Positions 16,057-26,053 are shown, counted from the first letter of the stretch. The stretch: 64,000 nucleotides of DNA from Serratia entomophila (GCF_021462285.1 NZ_CP082787.1:1426001-1490000); one strand, 5' to 3'. Translations and numbers: made by a program. The notes: generated by a model not told the origin, from the letters alone.

Positions 16057-16953
16057 TCATTGTTTGAAGGTCTCTACCGCCCAGTCGATAAACGCCCGCA
16101 GCTTGCCGCTCAGGTGGCGGTTGGAGGGATACACCACGTACATCTGCTCCGGCGGCGGCTGCCAGTCGTGCAATACGTTGACCAGTTCGCCGTTGTCGAG
16201 ATGCGGCTGCGCCATAAAGCGGAAGGTCTGGATAAGGCCCAGCCCGGCGAGGCCCGCCGCCAGCAGCGCATTGCCTTCGTTGACGCTGACCGGGTAGCGA
16301 TGCTGGATGTCTATCTCCTTGCCGCGGTCGACAAAATGCAGCGGTTGGATGCGATCGTTAAGCGCATGGCGGTAGTGCGCCAGCGGATAACCCTGTTCCA
16401 AATCGCACGGATGCTGCGGCGTGCCGTAGCGTTTGAAGTAGGCCGGGGTGGCGCAGGTCACCCAGTCCAGTTCGAACAGCCGGCGGGCGATCAGGCTGGA
16501 GTCGGCCAGCGGGCCGCTGCGCATCACGCAGTCGGCGCTGTCATTGATCAGATCGATAATGCGGTCGCCAACGCCCAGATCGATCTGGATCTGCGGGTAG
16601 CGCTCGATAAAGCCCGGCAGCGCCGGCAGCAGCAACTGCCGGGCGGTCGAACCGCCGACATCGATGCGCAGCACCCCCTGCGGCGCGTTTTGCGATTCGG
16701 TCAGGCAGCCTTCCATCTGCTCCAGCTCCGCCAGCCACTTCACCGTGCGCTGGTAGTAGCATTCGCCCTCGGCGGTGACCGACACGCTGCGGGTGGTGCG
16801 CTGGAACAGCTTGGTCTGCAGGTGATCCTCCAGGTTCTGGATCAGCTTGGTGACGGTGGCCTTCGGCATGCGCAGTGAATCGGCGGCGCGGGTGAAGCCG
16901 CCGGTTTCCACGACGCGGTTGAACACTCTGATGGCGAGTAAATGATGGTCCAT
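16057..16953 (-). CDS. LysR-family regulator
   Basis: A 298-residue LysR protein, with the helix-turn-helix at about 8-60 (VVETGGFTRAADSLRMPKAT) followed by VTKLIQNLEDHL, and an effector domain from about 90. The sub-family is the large DmlR/YhjC-like group. It lies 60 bp downstream of the MFS gene on the same strand, so it may be co-transcribed with it and control it. The ligand is unknown. Confidence 0.85.
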   Translation of the reverse strand: MDHHLLAIRVFNRVVETGGFTRAADSLRMPKATVTKLIQNLEDHLQTKLFQRTTRSVSVTAEGECYYQRTVKWLAELEQMEGCLTESQNAPQGVLRIDVGGSTARQLLLPALPGFIERYPQIQIDLGVGDRIIDLINDSADCVMRSGPLADSSLIARRLFELDWVTCATPAYFKRYGTPQHPCDLEQGYPLAHYRHALNDRIQPLHFVDRGKEIDIQHRYPVSVNEGNALLAAGLAGLGLIQTFRFMAQPHLDNGELVNVLHDWQPPPEQMYVVYPSNRHLSGKLRAFIDWAVETFKQ

Positions 16954-17012
16954 AGGCTCCCGGCGCCAAATCCCGGCCGGGGCCGGGATCTGTTTCTGCT
17001 GATAAATAATGA

Positions 17013-18197
17013 TTAAGACTGTTTAGCGCCAATCATGCCGGAGCGCAAGCTCAGGCCGAACACCAGCGCGGCGGAGAGGGTCAGCGCGCCGCCGAACAGC
17101 ATGGCGCTGCTGACGCCCTGCCAGTCGACCACTTCGCCGCCCAGCAGCGCGCCGGAGGCGAGGGCAATCTGGATCACGCACACCAGCAGGGCCTGACCGG
17201 CCTCCGGCGCCTGCGGCACCGCGGCGAACATCCAGTTGGTGGCGCAGACCGGCACCGCGCCGAAGGCCAGGCCCCAGACCACCACCATCAGCGTCGCGCC
17301 GGCGATGCCGCTGAGGAACGGCGAGACGATCAAAATGCCCGCCAGCATGACGGCGATCAGGATAAAGGTCGCGCGCAGGCTGCGTTCGGCCAGCCGTTCG
17401 CCGAGGAAGGTGCCGAGCAGGCCGATGGCGCCGTAGGCCAGCAGCTGCAGCGTAATGGCCGAAGGGCTGAGCACGAACACCTGCTGCAGCAGCGGCCGCA
17501 GGTAGGTATAGGCGGCGAAGTGGCCGATAAACAACAAGACGATGGCGATGAGGCCGATGCGCGCCATCGGCAGGCGCAGCGGCAGCAGCAGATCGCGCGG
17601 CGTTACCGGGCGGCTCGGCGGCACCGAGGTCAGCAACCGCAGCTGCGCCAGCAGCACGCCGACGGCCAGGACTGCGCTGCCGAAGAAGGCGGCGCGCCAG
17701 CCGAACAGATCGCCAATCAGCGCCCCGGCCGGCACCCCGCATACCGCCCCGACCGAAATGCCGCTGAGGATCAGCGCGGTGGCGCGGCCCTGGCTGGCTT
17801 CCGGCACCAGATGGCGGCCGTAGTTGGCGGCGAACGACCAAAAACCGCCGACGCAGATGCCCAGCAATACCCGGCCCAGCAGCATCATCGGGAAGTTGAC
17901 CGCCAGCGCCGAGACCAGGTTGGAGACCATCAGCAGCAGCGACAGCCCCAGCATCAACAGGCGGCGGTCCAGCCGGCCCGAAGCCAGGCTCAACACCGGC
18001 GCCGCCACCGCCGCGACGATGCCGGGCATGGTGACCATCAGCCCGGCGGTGCCGGTGCTGATGCCCAACGAAGGCGCGATGTTGGTCAGCAGGCCGATCG
18101 GCAGAAACTCGGTAGTGACCATGACAAAGCAGGCGACGGTCAGCGAGAAGATCGCCAGCCAGGGTGATGATGCAGGTTTATCTTTATTATTCAGCAT
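17013..18197 (-). CDS. MFS efflux transporter, DHA1 family
   Basis: A 394-residue inner-membrane carrier with twelve predicted helices. The opening PWLAIFSLTVACFVMVTTEF followed by LPIGLLTNIAPSLGIS is typical of the AraJ/YdhP/sugar-efflux branch of drug:H+ antiporters. The motif A-like loop LASGRLDRRLLML follows helix 2, and the motif C-like segment SGISVGAVCGVPAGALIG is in helix 5. ATG 18197 is chosen; an upstream GTG at 18242 adds 15 polar residues and is less likely. The gene precedes a LysR regulator on the same strand. The substrate is unknown, possibly an arabinose-like sugar or a drug. Confidence 0.85.
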   Translation of the reverse strand: MLNNKDKPASSPWLAIFSLTVACFVMVTTEFLPIGLLTNIAPSLGISTGTAGLMVTMPGIVAAVAAPVLSLASGRLDRRLLMLGLSLLLMVSNLVSALAVNFPMMLLGRVLLGICVGGFWSFAANYGRHLVPEASQGRATALILSGISVGAVCGVPAGALIGDLFGWRAAFFGSAVLAVGVLLAQLRLLTSVPPSRPVTPRDLLLPLRLPMARIGLIAIVLLFIGHFAAYTYLRPLLQQVFVLSPSAITLQLLAYGAIGLLGTFLGERLAERSLRATFILIAVMLAGILIVSPFLSGIAGATLMVVVWGLAFGAVPVCATNWMFAAVPQAPEAGQALLVCVIQIALASGALLGGEVVDWQGVSSAMLFGGALTLSAALVFGLSLRSGMIGAKQS

Positions 18198-18341
18198 AGT
18201 GCCGCCCGTTTCGGAAAAGTGCGAAACCCGCGCGCTGGGCACGGAGTGACAGAGATCACAATTTACGCAGGCCAGGACGGCGGATAAATCCGTTTGCGGT
18301 GGTTACACTGTTTCTGAGCAGGAATAATCACCTGCGGCAAG

Positions 18342-18368
18342 CGAATACGCGGCGCCGCCGCGTATTCG
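18342..18368. terminator. Strong hairpin between lsrK and the MFS gene
   Basis: A perfect 12-bp inverted repeat (CGAATACGCGGC at 18342-18353 and its complement at 18357-18368) lies 47 bp past the lsrK stop. There is no T run on the lsrK side, so it may be a 3'-end stabiliser rather than a simple terminator. Confidence 0.55.
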
Positions 18369-18414
18369 GGAGAAAAGAATTAATTGGCATAAGCTTATGC
18401 GTCATACCGGGAAG

Positions 18415-19980
18415 CTACAGGCCCGGCGCCTTCCACAGCGAAGTGGTCAGGCCGTGATCCACCAGCGTCAGCTGGTCGGCGTAGACCTGTTGCCAGGTCT
18501 CTTTCTGCTGTTGGTATAGCGCATGGTTGGCCATGTCAGGCTGGAATTCGCGCTCCCAGCGCACCAGCCGCTCGCCGGTTTCGGCCAACGACGGGTACAG
18601 CCCGGCGCCGACCCCGGCGGCGATCGCGCAACCCAGCGCCGTGGCTTCTTTCACCACCGGCACCCGTACCCGCAGGCCGGTGACGTCGCTAAGGATCTGG
18701 CTCCACAGTTTGCCCTTGGCGCCGCCGCCGGCGAACACCAGCGATTGCGCCTGCACGCCGGAGAAGCGGGCAATTTGCTCCAGGTTGCAGGCGGAGACGA
18801 TGGCGGCGTTTTCTTCCAGCGCGCGGAACAGGGTCTGCTTATTGCAGCGCTCCGGGTCGATCGACATGTTGATAAACGACGGCGCGGCGTGGTACCAGGT
18901 TTTGAAATGCATGGCGTCGGAGAATATCGGCATCACCCCATAGGCGCCCGGCGGCACTCTGGCCGCCATGTCTTCCAGCAGGCTGTAGGCGTCCACGCCT
19001 AACCGCTCAGCCAGCAGTTTTTCCTCGGCGCAGAAGGCGTCGCGGAACCAGCGCATGGTCAGGCCGGTGAAGAAGCTGATGGATTCCGCCTGCGCCATGC
19101 CCGGGATCACGTGGGGGTTGATGCGGATGTTCATTTCCGGATCGGTGGCCGGTTCCGGCAGGTTGACTATCTGCTGCCAGAAGGTGCCGCCCAGCACCGC
19201 CGTCTGCCCGGCGCGTACGATGCCCAGCCCCAAACTGCCGAGCTGCACGTCGCCGCCGCCCATTACCACCGGGGTGCCGCGCAGCAGCCCGCTCTCTTGC
19301 GCCGCCTGCTCGGTGACATGCCCCAGCACGCTGCCGGTTTCCTTCACCGGCGAGAGAATATCGGCGCGCAGGCCGGCCATGTCGAGCAGCGCCGGTCGCC
19401 AGTCGCGGCTGGCCAGGTCCAGCATGCCGGTGGTGCCGGCGTTGGAAGGATCCACCGCCAGCTCGCCGCTCAGCATGTTCGCCAGCCAGTCGCTGATCAT
19501 GGTCAGCGTCGCCGCCTGGCGATAGATGTCCGGCCGATGGTGCGCCAGCCACAGCAGGCGCGGCATGGCGCTCAGCGCCAGCGTCTGGCCGGAGTATTGG
19601 TACACCTCGCGCTCGAAGTTATCGTTGTGCAGCTCTTTCAGTTCGCTGACCTCATGGCTGGCGCGCGCGTCGACGTTGGCGCAGGCCCAGATCGGCACCC
19701 CGTTGCGATCGTACAGCACGATGCCTTCGCGCATCGAGCAGCAGGCTACGGCGCGGATCGCCTGCGGCGTCAGTTTGGCGCGCTGCATGGCCTGGCGGAT
19801 GCACTGGCAGGCCAACTGCCAATTGTGGTTCAGATCAAACTCCATCGAGCCGGGCACGCCCGGCACCGCCAGATGCTGCCATTCAGCCTGGCCGTGAGCT
19901 ATCTGGTTGCCCGCCAGATCGAAGATTACCGCGCGAATGCTGCCCGTGCCGGCGTCCAGCGCCATCAAATAGTTATCCAT
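18415..19980 (-). CDS. lsrK: Autoinducer-2 kinase
   Basis: A 521-residue FGGY-family kinase that phosphorylates imported AI-2 (the DPD-derived signal) in the cytoplasm. The protein follows E. coli LsrK almost end to end: [19 protein letters not shown] at the start, [58 protein letters not shown] and the identical ending [14 protein letters not shown]. The phosphate loop is DAGTGS. In E. coli lsrK pairs with lsrR, divergent from lsrACDBFG. Here only lsrG is adjacent, divergently, and the repressor and importer genes are missing. Confidence 0.96.
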   Translation of the reverse strand: MDNYLMALDAGTGSIRAVIFDLAGNQIAHGQAEWQHLAVPGVPGSMEFDLNHNWQLACQCIRQAMQRAKLTPQAIRAVACCSMREGIVLYDRNGVPIWACANVDARASHEVSELKELHNDNFEREVYQYSGQTLALSAMPRLLWLAHHRPDIYRQAATLTMISDWLANMLSGELAVDPSNAGTTGMLDLASRDWRPALLDMAGLRADILSPVKETGSVLGHVTEQAAQESGLLRGTPVVMGGGDVQLGSLGLGIVRAGQTAVLGGTFWQQIVNLPEPATDPEMNIRINPHVIPGMAQAESISFFTGLTMRWFRDAFCAEEKLLAERLGVDAYSLLEDMAARVPPGAYGVMPIFSDAMHFKTWYHAAPSFINMSIDPERCNKQTLFRALEENAAIVSACNLEQIARFSGVQAQSLVFAGGGAKGKLWSQILSDVTGLRVRVPVVKEATALGCAIAAGVGAGLYPSLAETGERLVRWEREFQPDMANHALYQQQKETWQQVYADQLTLVDHGLTTSLWKAPGL

Positions 19981-20161
19981 CTCTCACACTCTCAGGGGTT
20001 CGGATCTTAACTATAGATGTCAGCGCATCGGGATGGGGGGAGCAGGGTGGCGGATGCCGGCGCGATCTGTGAGCTGGCCGGCAAAATTGCCGCTGCGGGG
20101 AGTCAAACGGCGGGAATAAACCTATGGTTTAGGGTGCGCAGATTAAACAAGGAGCAGTGTC

Positions 20162-20455
20162 ATGCACGTCACTTTGGTAGAAATTAACGTTAAGCAGGAC
20201 AAGATCGACGAGTTTATCCAGGTATTCCGCGCCAACCATCTGGGGGCGATCGAAGAGCCGGGCAACCTGCGCTTCGATGTGCTGCAGGATGAGCAGGTGC
20301 CGACGCGCTTTTATATCTACGAGGCATACCGCGACGAACAGGCGGTGGCGGCGCATAAAAAGACCGCGCACTACCTGCAGTGTGTGGAAAAGCTGGAGGC
20401 GTTGATGACCGGGCCGCGCAAGAAAACCACCTTTATCGGCCTGATGCCGGAATAG
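20162..20455 (+). CDS. lsrG: Phospho-AI-2 isomerase LsrG
   Basis: A 97-residue ABM-fold enzyme acting on phosphorylated AI-2 (4-hydroxy-5-phosphonooxypentane-2,3-dione isomerase). The sequence [20 protein letters not shown] and the stretch [20 protein letters not shown], with [18 protein letters not shown], match LsrG. AAGGAG precedes the ATG. It faces lsrK across about 180 bp, so the kinase and the downstream catabolic step remain linked although lsrR, lsrACDB and lsrF are absent from the window. Confidence 0.93.
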   Translation: MHVTLVEINVKQDKIDEFIQVFRANHLGAIEEPGNLRFDVLQDEQVPTRFYIYEAYRDEQAVAAHKKTAHYLQCVEKLEALMTGPRKKTTFIGLMPE

Positions 20456-20556
20456 GCGACACCCGCAGTTACGCACTGACAGGGCAATTTCGTTCAATAC
20501 TTTGTCGGCGCCAATCCGCAATCTGGCACCTGTGGATCTTTTCTCAAGGTGCCGTA

Positions 20557-21150
20557 ATGAATATCTATCTCTCCATGGCCGCGTTTGCGCTGGCGGCCTC
20601 CATTACTCCCGGGCCGGTGAACATCGTCGCATTGAGCGCCGGCGCGCAGTTCGGTTTCAGCGCCACGCAACGCCATGTCTTTGGCGCCACGCTGGGCTTC
20701 ACCCTGCTGCTGGTCCTGCTGGGATTGGGGCTGCATCAGCTGCTGTCGCAATGGCCGGCGCTGACCCGCATCATCCAATGGTGCGGGGTGGCTTTTCTGC
20801 TGTTTATGGCTTATCGGCTGGCGTTTGACGAGGGCCGCCTGGGCGGCGACGGCAAGGCCCGGGCGCCTTCCGGCTGGCACGGCGCGCTGATGCAGTGGCT
20901 CAATCCCAAAGCCTGGCTGGCGTCGGTGGCCAGCCTCGGCGCCTTCGTCGGCGATGGCGATATCCGGCTGCTGTGGCAGTTCGCCGCCCTCTATTTCGTG
21001 ATTTGCTACGCCTCGGTGGCCTGCTGGGCCTGGGCCGGCGCGGCGCTGCGCGGCATGTTGCAGCACGCGCGCAATCTGCGGCGCTTCAACCGCCTGATGG
21101 CGCTGCTGTTGGCGGCCAGCGCCTGTTACCTGCTGGCGGAGGGCTTTTGA
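20557..21150 (+). CDS. LysE/RhtB-family amino-acid exporter
   Basis: A 197-residue inner-membrane protein with about six helices. The N terminus MNIYLSMAAFALAASITPGP, then VNIVALSAGAQFGF, carries the ITPGP motif of the LysE/RhtB exporters, and NPKAWLASVASLGAF the second family motif. ATG 20557 is chosen over an upstream in-frame start at 20380, which would run through the lsrG 3' end. Its last 25 bases overlap the convergent AraC gene, a common pairing of exporter and regulator. The substrate is probably an amino acid or a derivative. Confidence 0.85.
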   Translation: MNIYLSMAAFALAASITPGPVNIVALSAGAQFGFSATQRHVFGATLGFTLLLVLLGLGLHQLLSQWPALTRIIQWCGVAFLLFMAYRLAFDEGRLGGDGKARAPSGWHGALMQWLNPKAWLASVASLGAFVGDGDIRLLWQFAALYFVICYASVACWAWAGAALRGMLQHARNLRRFNRLMALLLAASACYLLAEGF

Positions 21151-21953
21151 TACTGACCGGGCGTCGCGGCCAACAGCAGTTTGAAGGTGCGCTGAAAGTG
21201 CGCCTGATCGGCAAAACCGCTTTCGCTGGCGGCGACGGCGATGGGATAACCGCGCCTGAGCAGCCGGTGGCCATATTGAATGCGGCGGTTGACCAGGTAG
21301 GCGTGCGGCGTCATGCCGTAACGCTGCCTGAAGGCGCGGATCAGATAGGAAGGAGACAGGGCGGCGGCGCGGCAGATGTCCTCCAGCATCAACGGCTGGG
21401 TGCAATGCGCGCTGATATAGGCCGCCGCGGCCTCCAGCCGGGGATGGTCACGGGTATCGCCCGGGCCGGCGCCGCCCAATTTCCGCTGCAGCGCGCTGAA
21501 ATACTCCACCAGAGCAATGTGTTTTTCCAACCGGGCGCGCTGCGGATCGATCAATAACGCATACAGCTGATTCAGCCCAACGAACAGCGCCGCATCGCGG
21601 CTGAGCGCCTGAGTGAACGGGATAAATCGATCGCCGCCGCCGCCGGCCAGCTCTTGCTGCAGCGCGCCCAGCCAGGCGAGATCGATATAAAACATGATGT
21701 ACGACCAACGTTGGTCGGCAATCGGATTGCAGGCGTGCGCCTGCTGCGGGTTGATTATCACCACATCGCCGCTGCTGACCTGCAGGCGCCGCTCACCGTT
21801 GAGATAGGTGCTGGTGCCGCCGGTAATGGCGCCAATCGAAAAGAACTCGTGGCTGTGCAGGGCGTAGCATACCCGGCGGCCATCGCCGATGGCGCGCGCT
21901 TCGACAAACGGCAGCTGCGGGTCGCGCCAGAACTGCGGGGTAATTTCCGTCAC
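21126..21953 (-). CDS. AraC-family regulator with N-terminal cupin
   Basis: A 275-residue regulator with an arabinose-binding-like cupin domain (about 20-110; HSHEFFSIGAITGG and GDVVIINPQQAHACNP) and two C-terminal AraC helix-turn-helices (about 170-270; LEDICRAAALSPSYLIRAFR, GFADQAHFQRTFK). It overlaps the convergent LysE-family gene by 25 bp. Many AraC regulators of this shape control an adjacent exporter, so the LysE gene is a likely target. Confidence 0.85.
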   Translation of the reverse strand: MTEITPQFWRDPQLPFVEARAIGDGRRVCYALHSHEFFSIGAITGGTSTYLNGERRLQVSSGDVVIINPQQAHACNPIADQRWSYIMFYIDLAWLGALQQELAGGGGDRFIPFTQALSRDAALFVGLNQLYALLIDPQRARLEKHIALVEYFSALQRKLGGAGPGDTRDHPRLEAAAAYISAHCTQPLMLEDICRAAALSPSYLIRAFRQRYGMTPHAYLVNRRIQYGHRLLRRGYPIAVAASESGFADQAHFQRTFKLLLAATPGQYQKPSASR

Positions 21954-22072
21954 GCGGTTTCCTTCTCAATGCCGTTGGGTCAGAGTGTTATAGCCTAAAA
22001 CCGGCCGTGGAGGAAAATGCGCATGATGATTTTTAACCGGTTCGGTCGCTGGGGGATGTTCAGGGGGAAATA

Positions 22073-22092
22073 GCCCGGTCGACCGACCGGGC
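22073..22092 (-). terminator. Terminator after the RIO kinase gene
   Basis: GCCCGGTCG (22073-22081) and CGACCGGGC (22084-22092) form a tight GC-rich hairpin four bases past the stop of the minus-strand kinase gene. Confidence 0.65.
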
Positions 22093-22096
22093 CGGG

Positions 22097-22945
22097 TTAA
22101 TCTTCTTCGTTGCGCGCCATCAGCTGGCGCTGGTGCTCTTCGCTGGCGGCCTGGATCTCTTCCAGCACCGAGCCCACGTCGGCGCGCTTGGTGCTTTCAA
22201 CGAAGGTGCCGCTGAGCGCGCTTTCCGGCGTCAGGTTGCCTTCCTGGTACAGCGCCCAGATTTCCTTCGCATACTTGCTGGCGAGCAGCTCCGGCGCATA
22301 TTGGCCGTAATACTGCGACATATTGTTGATATCGCGTTCGAACATGCTTTTGGCGTGGTTGTTGGCGGCGGCGTCCACCACCTGCGGCAGATCGATGATC
22401 ACCGGCCCGTCTTTATCCATCAGCACGTTGAACTCCGACAGGTCGCCGTGCACCAGCCCGGCGCACAGCATGCGCACCGCGTAGTTCATCATCAGCGCGT
22501 GATCGGCCCGCGCCTGTTCCGGCGTCAGGGTGACATCGCTCAGGCGCGGCGCCACCAGCCCTTCTTCGTCGGTGATAAGTTCCATCAGCAGCACGCCGTC
22601 CAGGCAGATATCCGGCTGCGGCACCCGCACCCCGGCCCTGGCCAGCAGATAGAGCGCGTCCACCTCGGTGTTTTGCCAGGCTTCTTCCTGCTGCTGGCGG
22701 CCGAATTTGGAGCCTTTGCTCATGGCGCGCGCGTCGCGGCTGTTGCGCACCTTGCGGCCTTCCTGGTAATGCACGGCCTGCTTGAAGTTACGTTTGTCTG
22801 CTTCTTTATACACTTTGGCGCAGCGGATCTCTTCACCGCAGCGCACGATAAATACGTCGGCTTCTTTGCCACTTTTTAAACGGCGGATGACGTCGTCGAT
22901 TAAACCATCATCTACCAATGGCTGGAGTCGTTTTGGAATTTTCAT
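22097..22945 (-). CDS. RIO1-family serine protein kinase
   Basis: A 282-residue cytoplasmic RIO kinase. The nucleotide loop is SGKEADVF (about 25-32) with the lysine in CAKVYK. The catalytic loop is HGDLSEFN (166-173) and the metal-binding motif DLPQ (185-188) replaces DFG, as in RIO proteins. Bacterial RIO kinases are scattered among proteobacteria and their substrates are mostly unknown; archaeal and eukaryotic relatives mature small ribosomal subunits. The gene stands alone with a terminator. Start choice is unambiguous. Confidence 0.9.
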   Translation of the reverse strand: MKIPKRLQPLVDDGLIDDVIRRLKSGKEADVFIVRCGEEIRCAKVYKEADKRNFKQAVHYQEGRKVRNSRDARAMSKGSKFGRQQQEEAWQNTEVDALYLLARAGVRVPQPDICLDGVLLMELITDEEGLVAPRLSDVTLTPEQARADHALMMNYAVRMLCAGLVHGDLSEFNVLMDKDGPVIIDLPQVVDAAANNHAKSMFERDINNMSQYYGQYAPELLASKYAKEIWALYQEGNLTPESALSGTFVESTKRADVGSVLEEIQAASEEHQRQLMARNEED

Positions 22946-23035
22946 GCAGCCTTGTACCCTATTTAGGCTCCGCTGTGAATGGTTTGCGCTGTTGTTAGCG
23001 TAATTTAGACCAGAAAGGCAAAAATTAGTTTTGCC

Positions 23036-23062
23036 GCCGTCACGTCTGTCCGCCGTGACGGC
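23036..23062 (-). terminator. Terminator after amyA
   Basis: An 8-bp perfect stem (GCCGTCAC at 23036-23043, GTGACGGC at 23055-23062) lies just past the minus-strand amyA stop; the RNA 3' side runs into AAAACTAATTTTT. Confidence 0.7.
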
Positions 23063-23069
23063 GAAACCG

Positions 23070-24560
23070 CTACAGATTTTCCGCCAATACCCACAGGCTG
23101 ACGCTGCCGCCGTTCACCGGGAAGCGGGCGTTGCCTTGCTCATCGGCGGTGACCTCATCCTGACGATTGCCGAGGAAATCGCGCCAGACGCTGTGCGCCA
23201 GCTCGGCGCCGAGCGGCACCGCTTTAGCGCTTTCCGCACCGTTGGTCAGCACCGCCACGCAGCCCGGCGCTTCGGCGGTGCCGCTGCGGCGAAAGGCCAC
23301 GCAGTGCCGGTCGTCGAAGTAGTCGGTCTGTACGCCGTTGGCGAAGCGCTGGCGCGCCTGGATCAGCTTTTCCAGCTCCGGAATAACCGGCATGTCAATC
23401 CGGTATTCGCCGCCGTCGCTGCCTTTATCGGTATAGCCGGCGCCGTACAGATCGGGGTAAAACACGCAGGGCACGCCCTGCTCGCGCAGCAGGATCAGCG
23501 CGTAGGCCAGCGGTTTGAACCAGGGCTCCACCGGTGCCTCCAGCGACTGCAGCGGCTGAGTGTCGTGGTTGGCCACCAGGGTGACCGCGTGCGCCGGATC
23601 GGCGGCGGTCAGGGTATCGGTGAATATCTGCGCCATGTCGAAGCCGTCGCCCTGCTTCGACGCCAGGTGAAACTTCAGGTGCAGCGCCACGTCGAACAGC
23701 ATCACTTTGCCCTCCACCAGCTCGAGGTATTGTTGCAGCGACGCCACATCGTGCGACCAGTATTCGGCGACGATAAACAAATCGCGCTGCGCGCTGTCGC
23801 GCACGTGATCCGCCCATTCCTTGAAGAACCAGGCCGGGATATGCTTGGCGGCGTCCAGGCGGAAGCCGTCGCACGGCAGGGTTTCCATCAGCCAGCGCGC
23901 CCAGTACTTCAATTCCTCTACCACGGCGGCGTTGCGGAATTCGACGTCGGCGCCCATCAGATAATCGAAGTTGCCCTTCTCGTCGTCGACCTGATCGTTC
24001 CAGCCCTCGTCGCCGTAGTCATTGGCGATTTTGAACACCCCTTTGTCATCCGGCTGTTCAACGTAGTCGACGCCGCTGAAGCATTTATAGTCCCAGATGA
24101 ATTTGGAGTGGGCGCCCTGGCGGCCGGGGAAGGTGAAACGGGTATAGGCCAGCGCGTCGAAGCCCTGGTCATCGATATCATTGCGGTTGTTGGCGTCCAC
24201 CTTATACAGGTGAACCCGCTCTTTTTCGTCGGCGCCAATCTTGTGGTTGAACACCACGTCGTAAATCACCCGCATGCCGTTATCGCGCAGCGCAGCGGCG
24301 GCGCGGGCCAGCGCCTCTTTATCGCCGTACTTGGTGGCGCGGCTGCCTTTTTGGTCGAACTCGCCCAAATCGAACAGATCGTAGGTGTCGTAGCCGACGG
24401 AATAACCGCCGGATGCACCCTTATAGGCGGGGGGCAGCCACAGATCGGTAATGCCCAGCCCGGCAAGGTGCGGCGCGCGTTCCGCGGCCTCTTGCCAAAG
24501 CTTCCCGCCATCGGGGTAGTACCAATGGAAAAATTGCAGCAGCGTGGTTTTTTGGGTCAT
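23070..24560 (-). CDS. amyA: Cytoplasmic alpha-amylase, GH13
   Basis: A 496-residue GH13_5 alpha-amylase without signal peptide, matching E. coli cytoplasmic AmyA. The (beta/alpha)8 motifs are all present: DVVFNHK (101-107), the nucleophile Asp236 in GFRLDAAKH, the acid/base Glu266 in VAEYW, and the transition-state Asp333 in VANHDTQ. It would cut intracellular maltodextrins or glycogen. It is a single gene. The roughly 450 bp before it, shared with the divergent MarR-GNAT gene, hold its promoter. Confidence 0.95.
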   Translation of the reverse strand: MTQKTTLLQFFHWYYPDGGKLWQEAAERAPHLAGLGITDLWLPPAYKGASGGYSVGYDTYDLFDLGEFDQKGSRATKYGDKEALARAAAALRDNGMRVIYDVVFNHKIGADEKERVHLYKVDANNRNDIDDQGFDALAYTRFTFPGRQGAHSKFIWDYKCFSGVDYVEQPDDKGVFKIANDYGDEGWNDQVDDEKGNFDYLMGADVEFRNAAVVEELKYWARWLMETLPCDGFRLDAAKHIPAWFFKEWADHVRDSAQRDLFIVAEYWSHDVASLQQYLELVEGKVMLFDVALHLKFHLASKQGDGFDMAQIFTDTLTAADPAHAVTLVANHDTQPLQSLEAPVEPWFKPLAYALILLREQGVPCVFYPDLYGAGYTDKGSDGGEYRIDMPVIPELEKLIQARQRFANGVQTDYFDDRHCVAFRRSGTAEAPGCVAVLTNGAESAKAVPLGAELAHSVWRDFLGNRQDEVTADEQGNARFPVNGGSVSLWVLAENL

Positions 24561-25007
24561 GAGCCAGCATCCCGGTTAGCCAAAAAGAGGTGAGTTTTTT
24601 CCGCGTTCGTTTAAAGCATGGGCTACTTTTGGCAAAAGGGGAAAGGGGGCGGGAGCGATGAACGCAGCGGGGAAGAATATGTAACCGTCGTTGACCGAAT
24701 AACAGCATTGTTGTCGATATCAACTTTGCATTTTTTATATTTTAATTTATAGGGATAGCGTTAACTACCTCATATTCTCTATCTTTTTTGACTAAGGTAT
24801 GCGAAATTATATTCTATACAGTACATTGTTATTGGAATTTAATTCTGTTAAATATTAATAATGCATTATTTAATTTCTATCAATGAAATATTTAGACATA
24901 TCTGTTGAGGCGGTGGAACCTTCAGCCGGCGCTGATTATGCGTTATTGTGATGACGAAATTAGGTAACACTATCAACAAATTCCACGGCATAACGGAGAA
25001 TAACGCA
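24561..25007. other. AT-rich intergenic region, no gene seen
   Basis: About 450 bp between divergent starts. The part at 24720-24900 is strongly AT-rich. It should contain the promoters of amyA and the MarR-GNAT gene. I found no conserved RNA, strong palindrome or credible small reading frame. Confidence 0.5.
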
Positions 25008-25937
25008 GTGAACATCAGGGATTTCAGAGCATTATCGCGCAGTTTAGTCAGAGAGTTCGGCATGTTGAACAAACAGAGCAACGGCTCGCGTTTTTCGCCG
25101 CTGCAGATCCATATGATGATCGAAACCAATCAACAGCCGTTGGGGGTTACCGAACTGGCCGGCCGCCTGTGCATCGACAAGGCCAGCGCCAGCCGGGCGT
25201 TGCGCAGCCTGGTGTCGGCCGGCGTGATAGAAACGGTGGACTACCCGAACGACAAGCGGCATAACCTGCATCAGCTGAGCAAGGCGGGGCGCAAGACGCT
25301 GGCGAGCATTGACGCCGATGCCGACGATTTCATGCAGGCGGCGCTGGCGCAGCTGGATGACGACGAGTTGGCGAGCACCACTGCGGCGCTGAAGAAAATG
25401 AGCGGGGCATTGCGCAGCGCCCGCAGGCAGCGCGATGCCGGCCTGCAGGTGCGCCCAATCGCCGCGCGGGACGACGCAGCGATGGCCGGGATTATCCGCG
25501 GCGTGTTTCGCGAATACGGCATGGACAACATGGAGGGGGTCAGCCTGCACGATCCGGATCTCGACCGGCTGACCGGCCTGTATCGCGACAGCGGCGGCAA
25601 ATATTGGGTGCTGGAACAGGGCGGGCGAGTGGTGGGCGGCGTTGGCATAGCGCCGCTGGCCGGTGGCGATCCCGGCTACTGCGAGCTGCAAAAGCTGTTC
25701 TTCACCCCCGGCGTGCGCGGATTGGGCATGGCGCGTTATATGGTGGTTCAGGCGCTGAAGGCGGCGCGGGCGGCGGGTTATCGCTACTGTTATCTGGAAA
25801 CCACCGAACAGCTGAAAGAAGCCATCGGCCTGTACTCTGCGCTCGGTTTTACGTTGCTGACGGAAAAGCGCGGCAATACCGGGCACCATGGCTGTAATGT
25901 TTGCATGCTGAAGAACCTGCAGCACGAGGAGAGCTGA
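25008..25937 (+). CDS. Fused MarR regulator and GNAT acetyltransferase
   Basis: A 309-residue two-domain protein. A MarR-type winged helix covers about 15-135 (QPLGVTELAGRLCIDKASAS, RALRSLVSAGVIETVDYPND). A GNAT domain covers about 150-305 (LQKLFFTPGVRGLGMARYMV with the acetyl-CoA loop RGLGMA). Such fusions are a known family and probably bind DNA and acetylate a small molecule or protein. GTG 25008 with GGAG nine bases upstream is preferred; an ATG at 24948 has no binding site. The substrate and operator are unknown. Confidence 0.82.
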   Translation: MNIRDFRALSRSLVREFGMLNKQSNGSRFSPLQIHMMIETNQQPLGVTELAGRLCIDKASASRALRSLVSAGVIETVDYPNDKRHNLHQLSKAGRKTLASIDADADDFMQAALAQLDDDELASTTAALKKMSGALRSARRQRDAGLQVRPIAARDDAAMAGIIRGVFREYGMDNMEGVSLHDPDLDRLTGLYRDSGGKYWVLEQGGRVVGGVGIAPLAGGDPGYCELQKLFFTPGVRGLGMARYMVVQALKAARAAGYRYCYLETTEQLKEAIGLYSALGFTLLTEKRGNTGHHGCNVCMLKNLQHEES

Positions 25938-26053
25938 GCGGTGCCGCGCCGCTAAGCGTTTGGTGGCAAAGGCAACGCGTAACGGGGGGATAGCGCTTTC
26001 GGCTCTGCTTATACCTGCCGTCAAACAGATTTTAGGCGGGGGAATAAAACAAA

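Noticed and set aside
23031..24593. 520-residue plus-strand frame opposite amyA
   Set aside because: AmyA has all GH13 motifs on the minus strand; the opposite frame has none.
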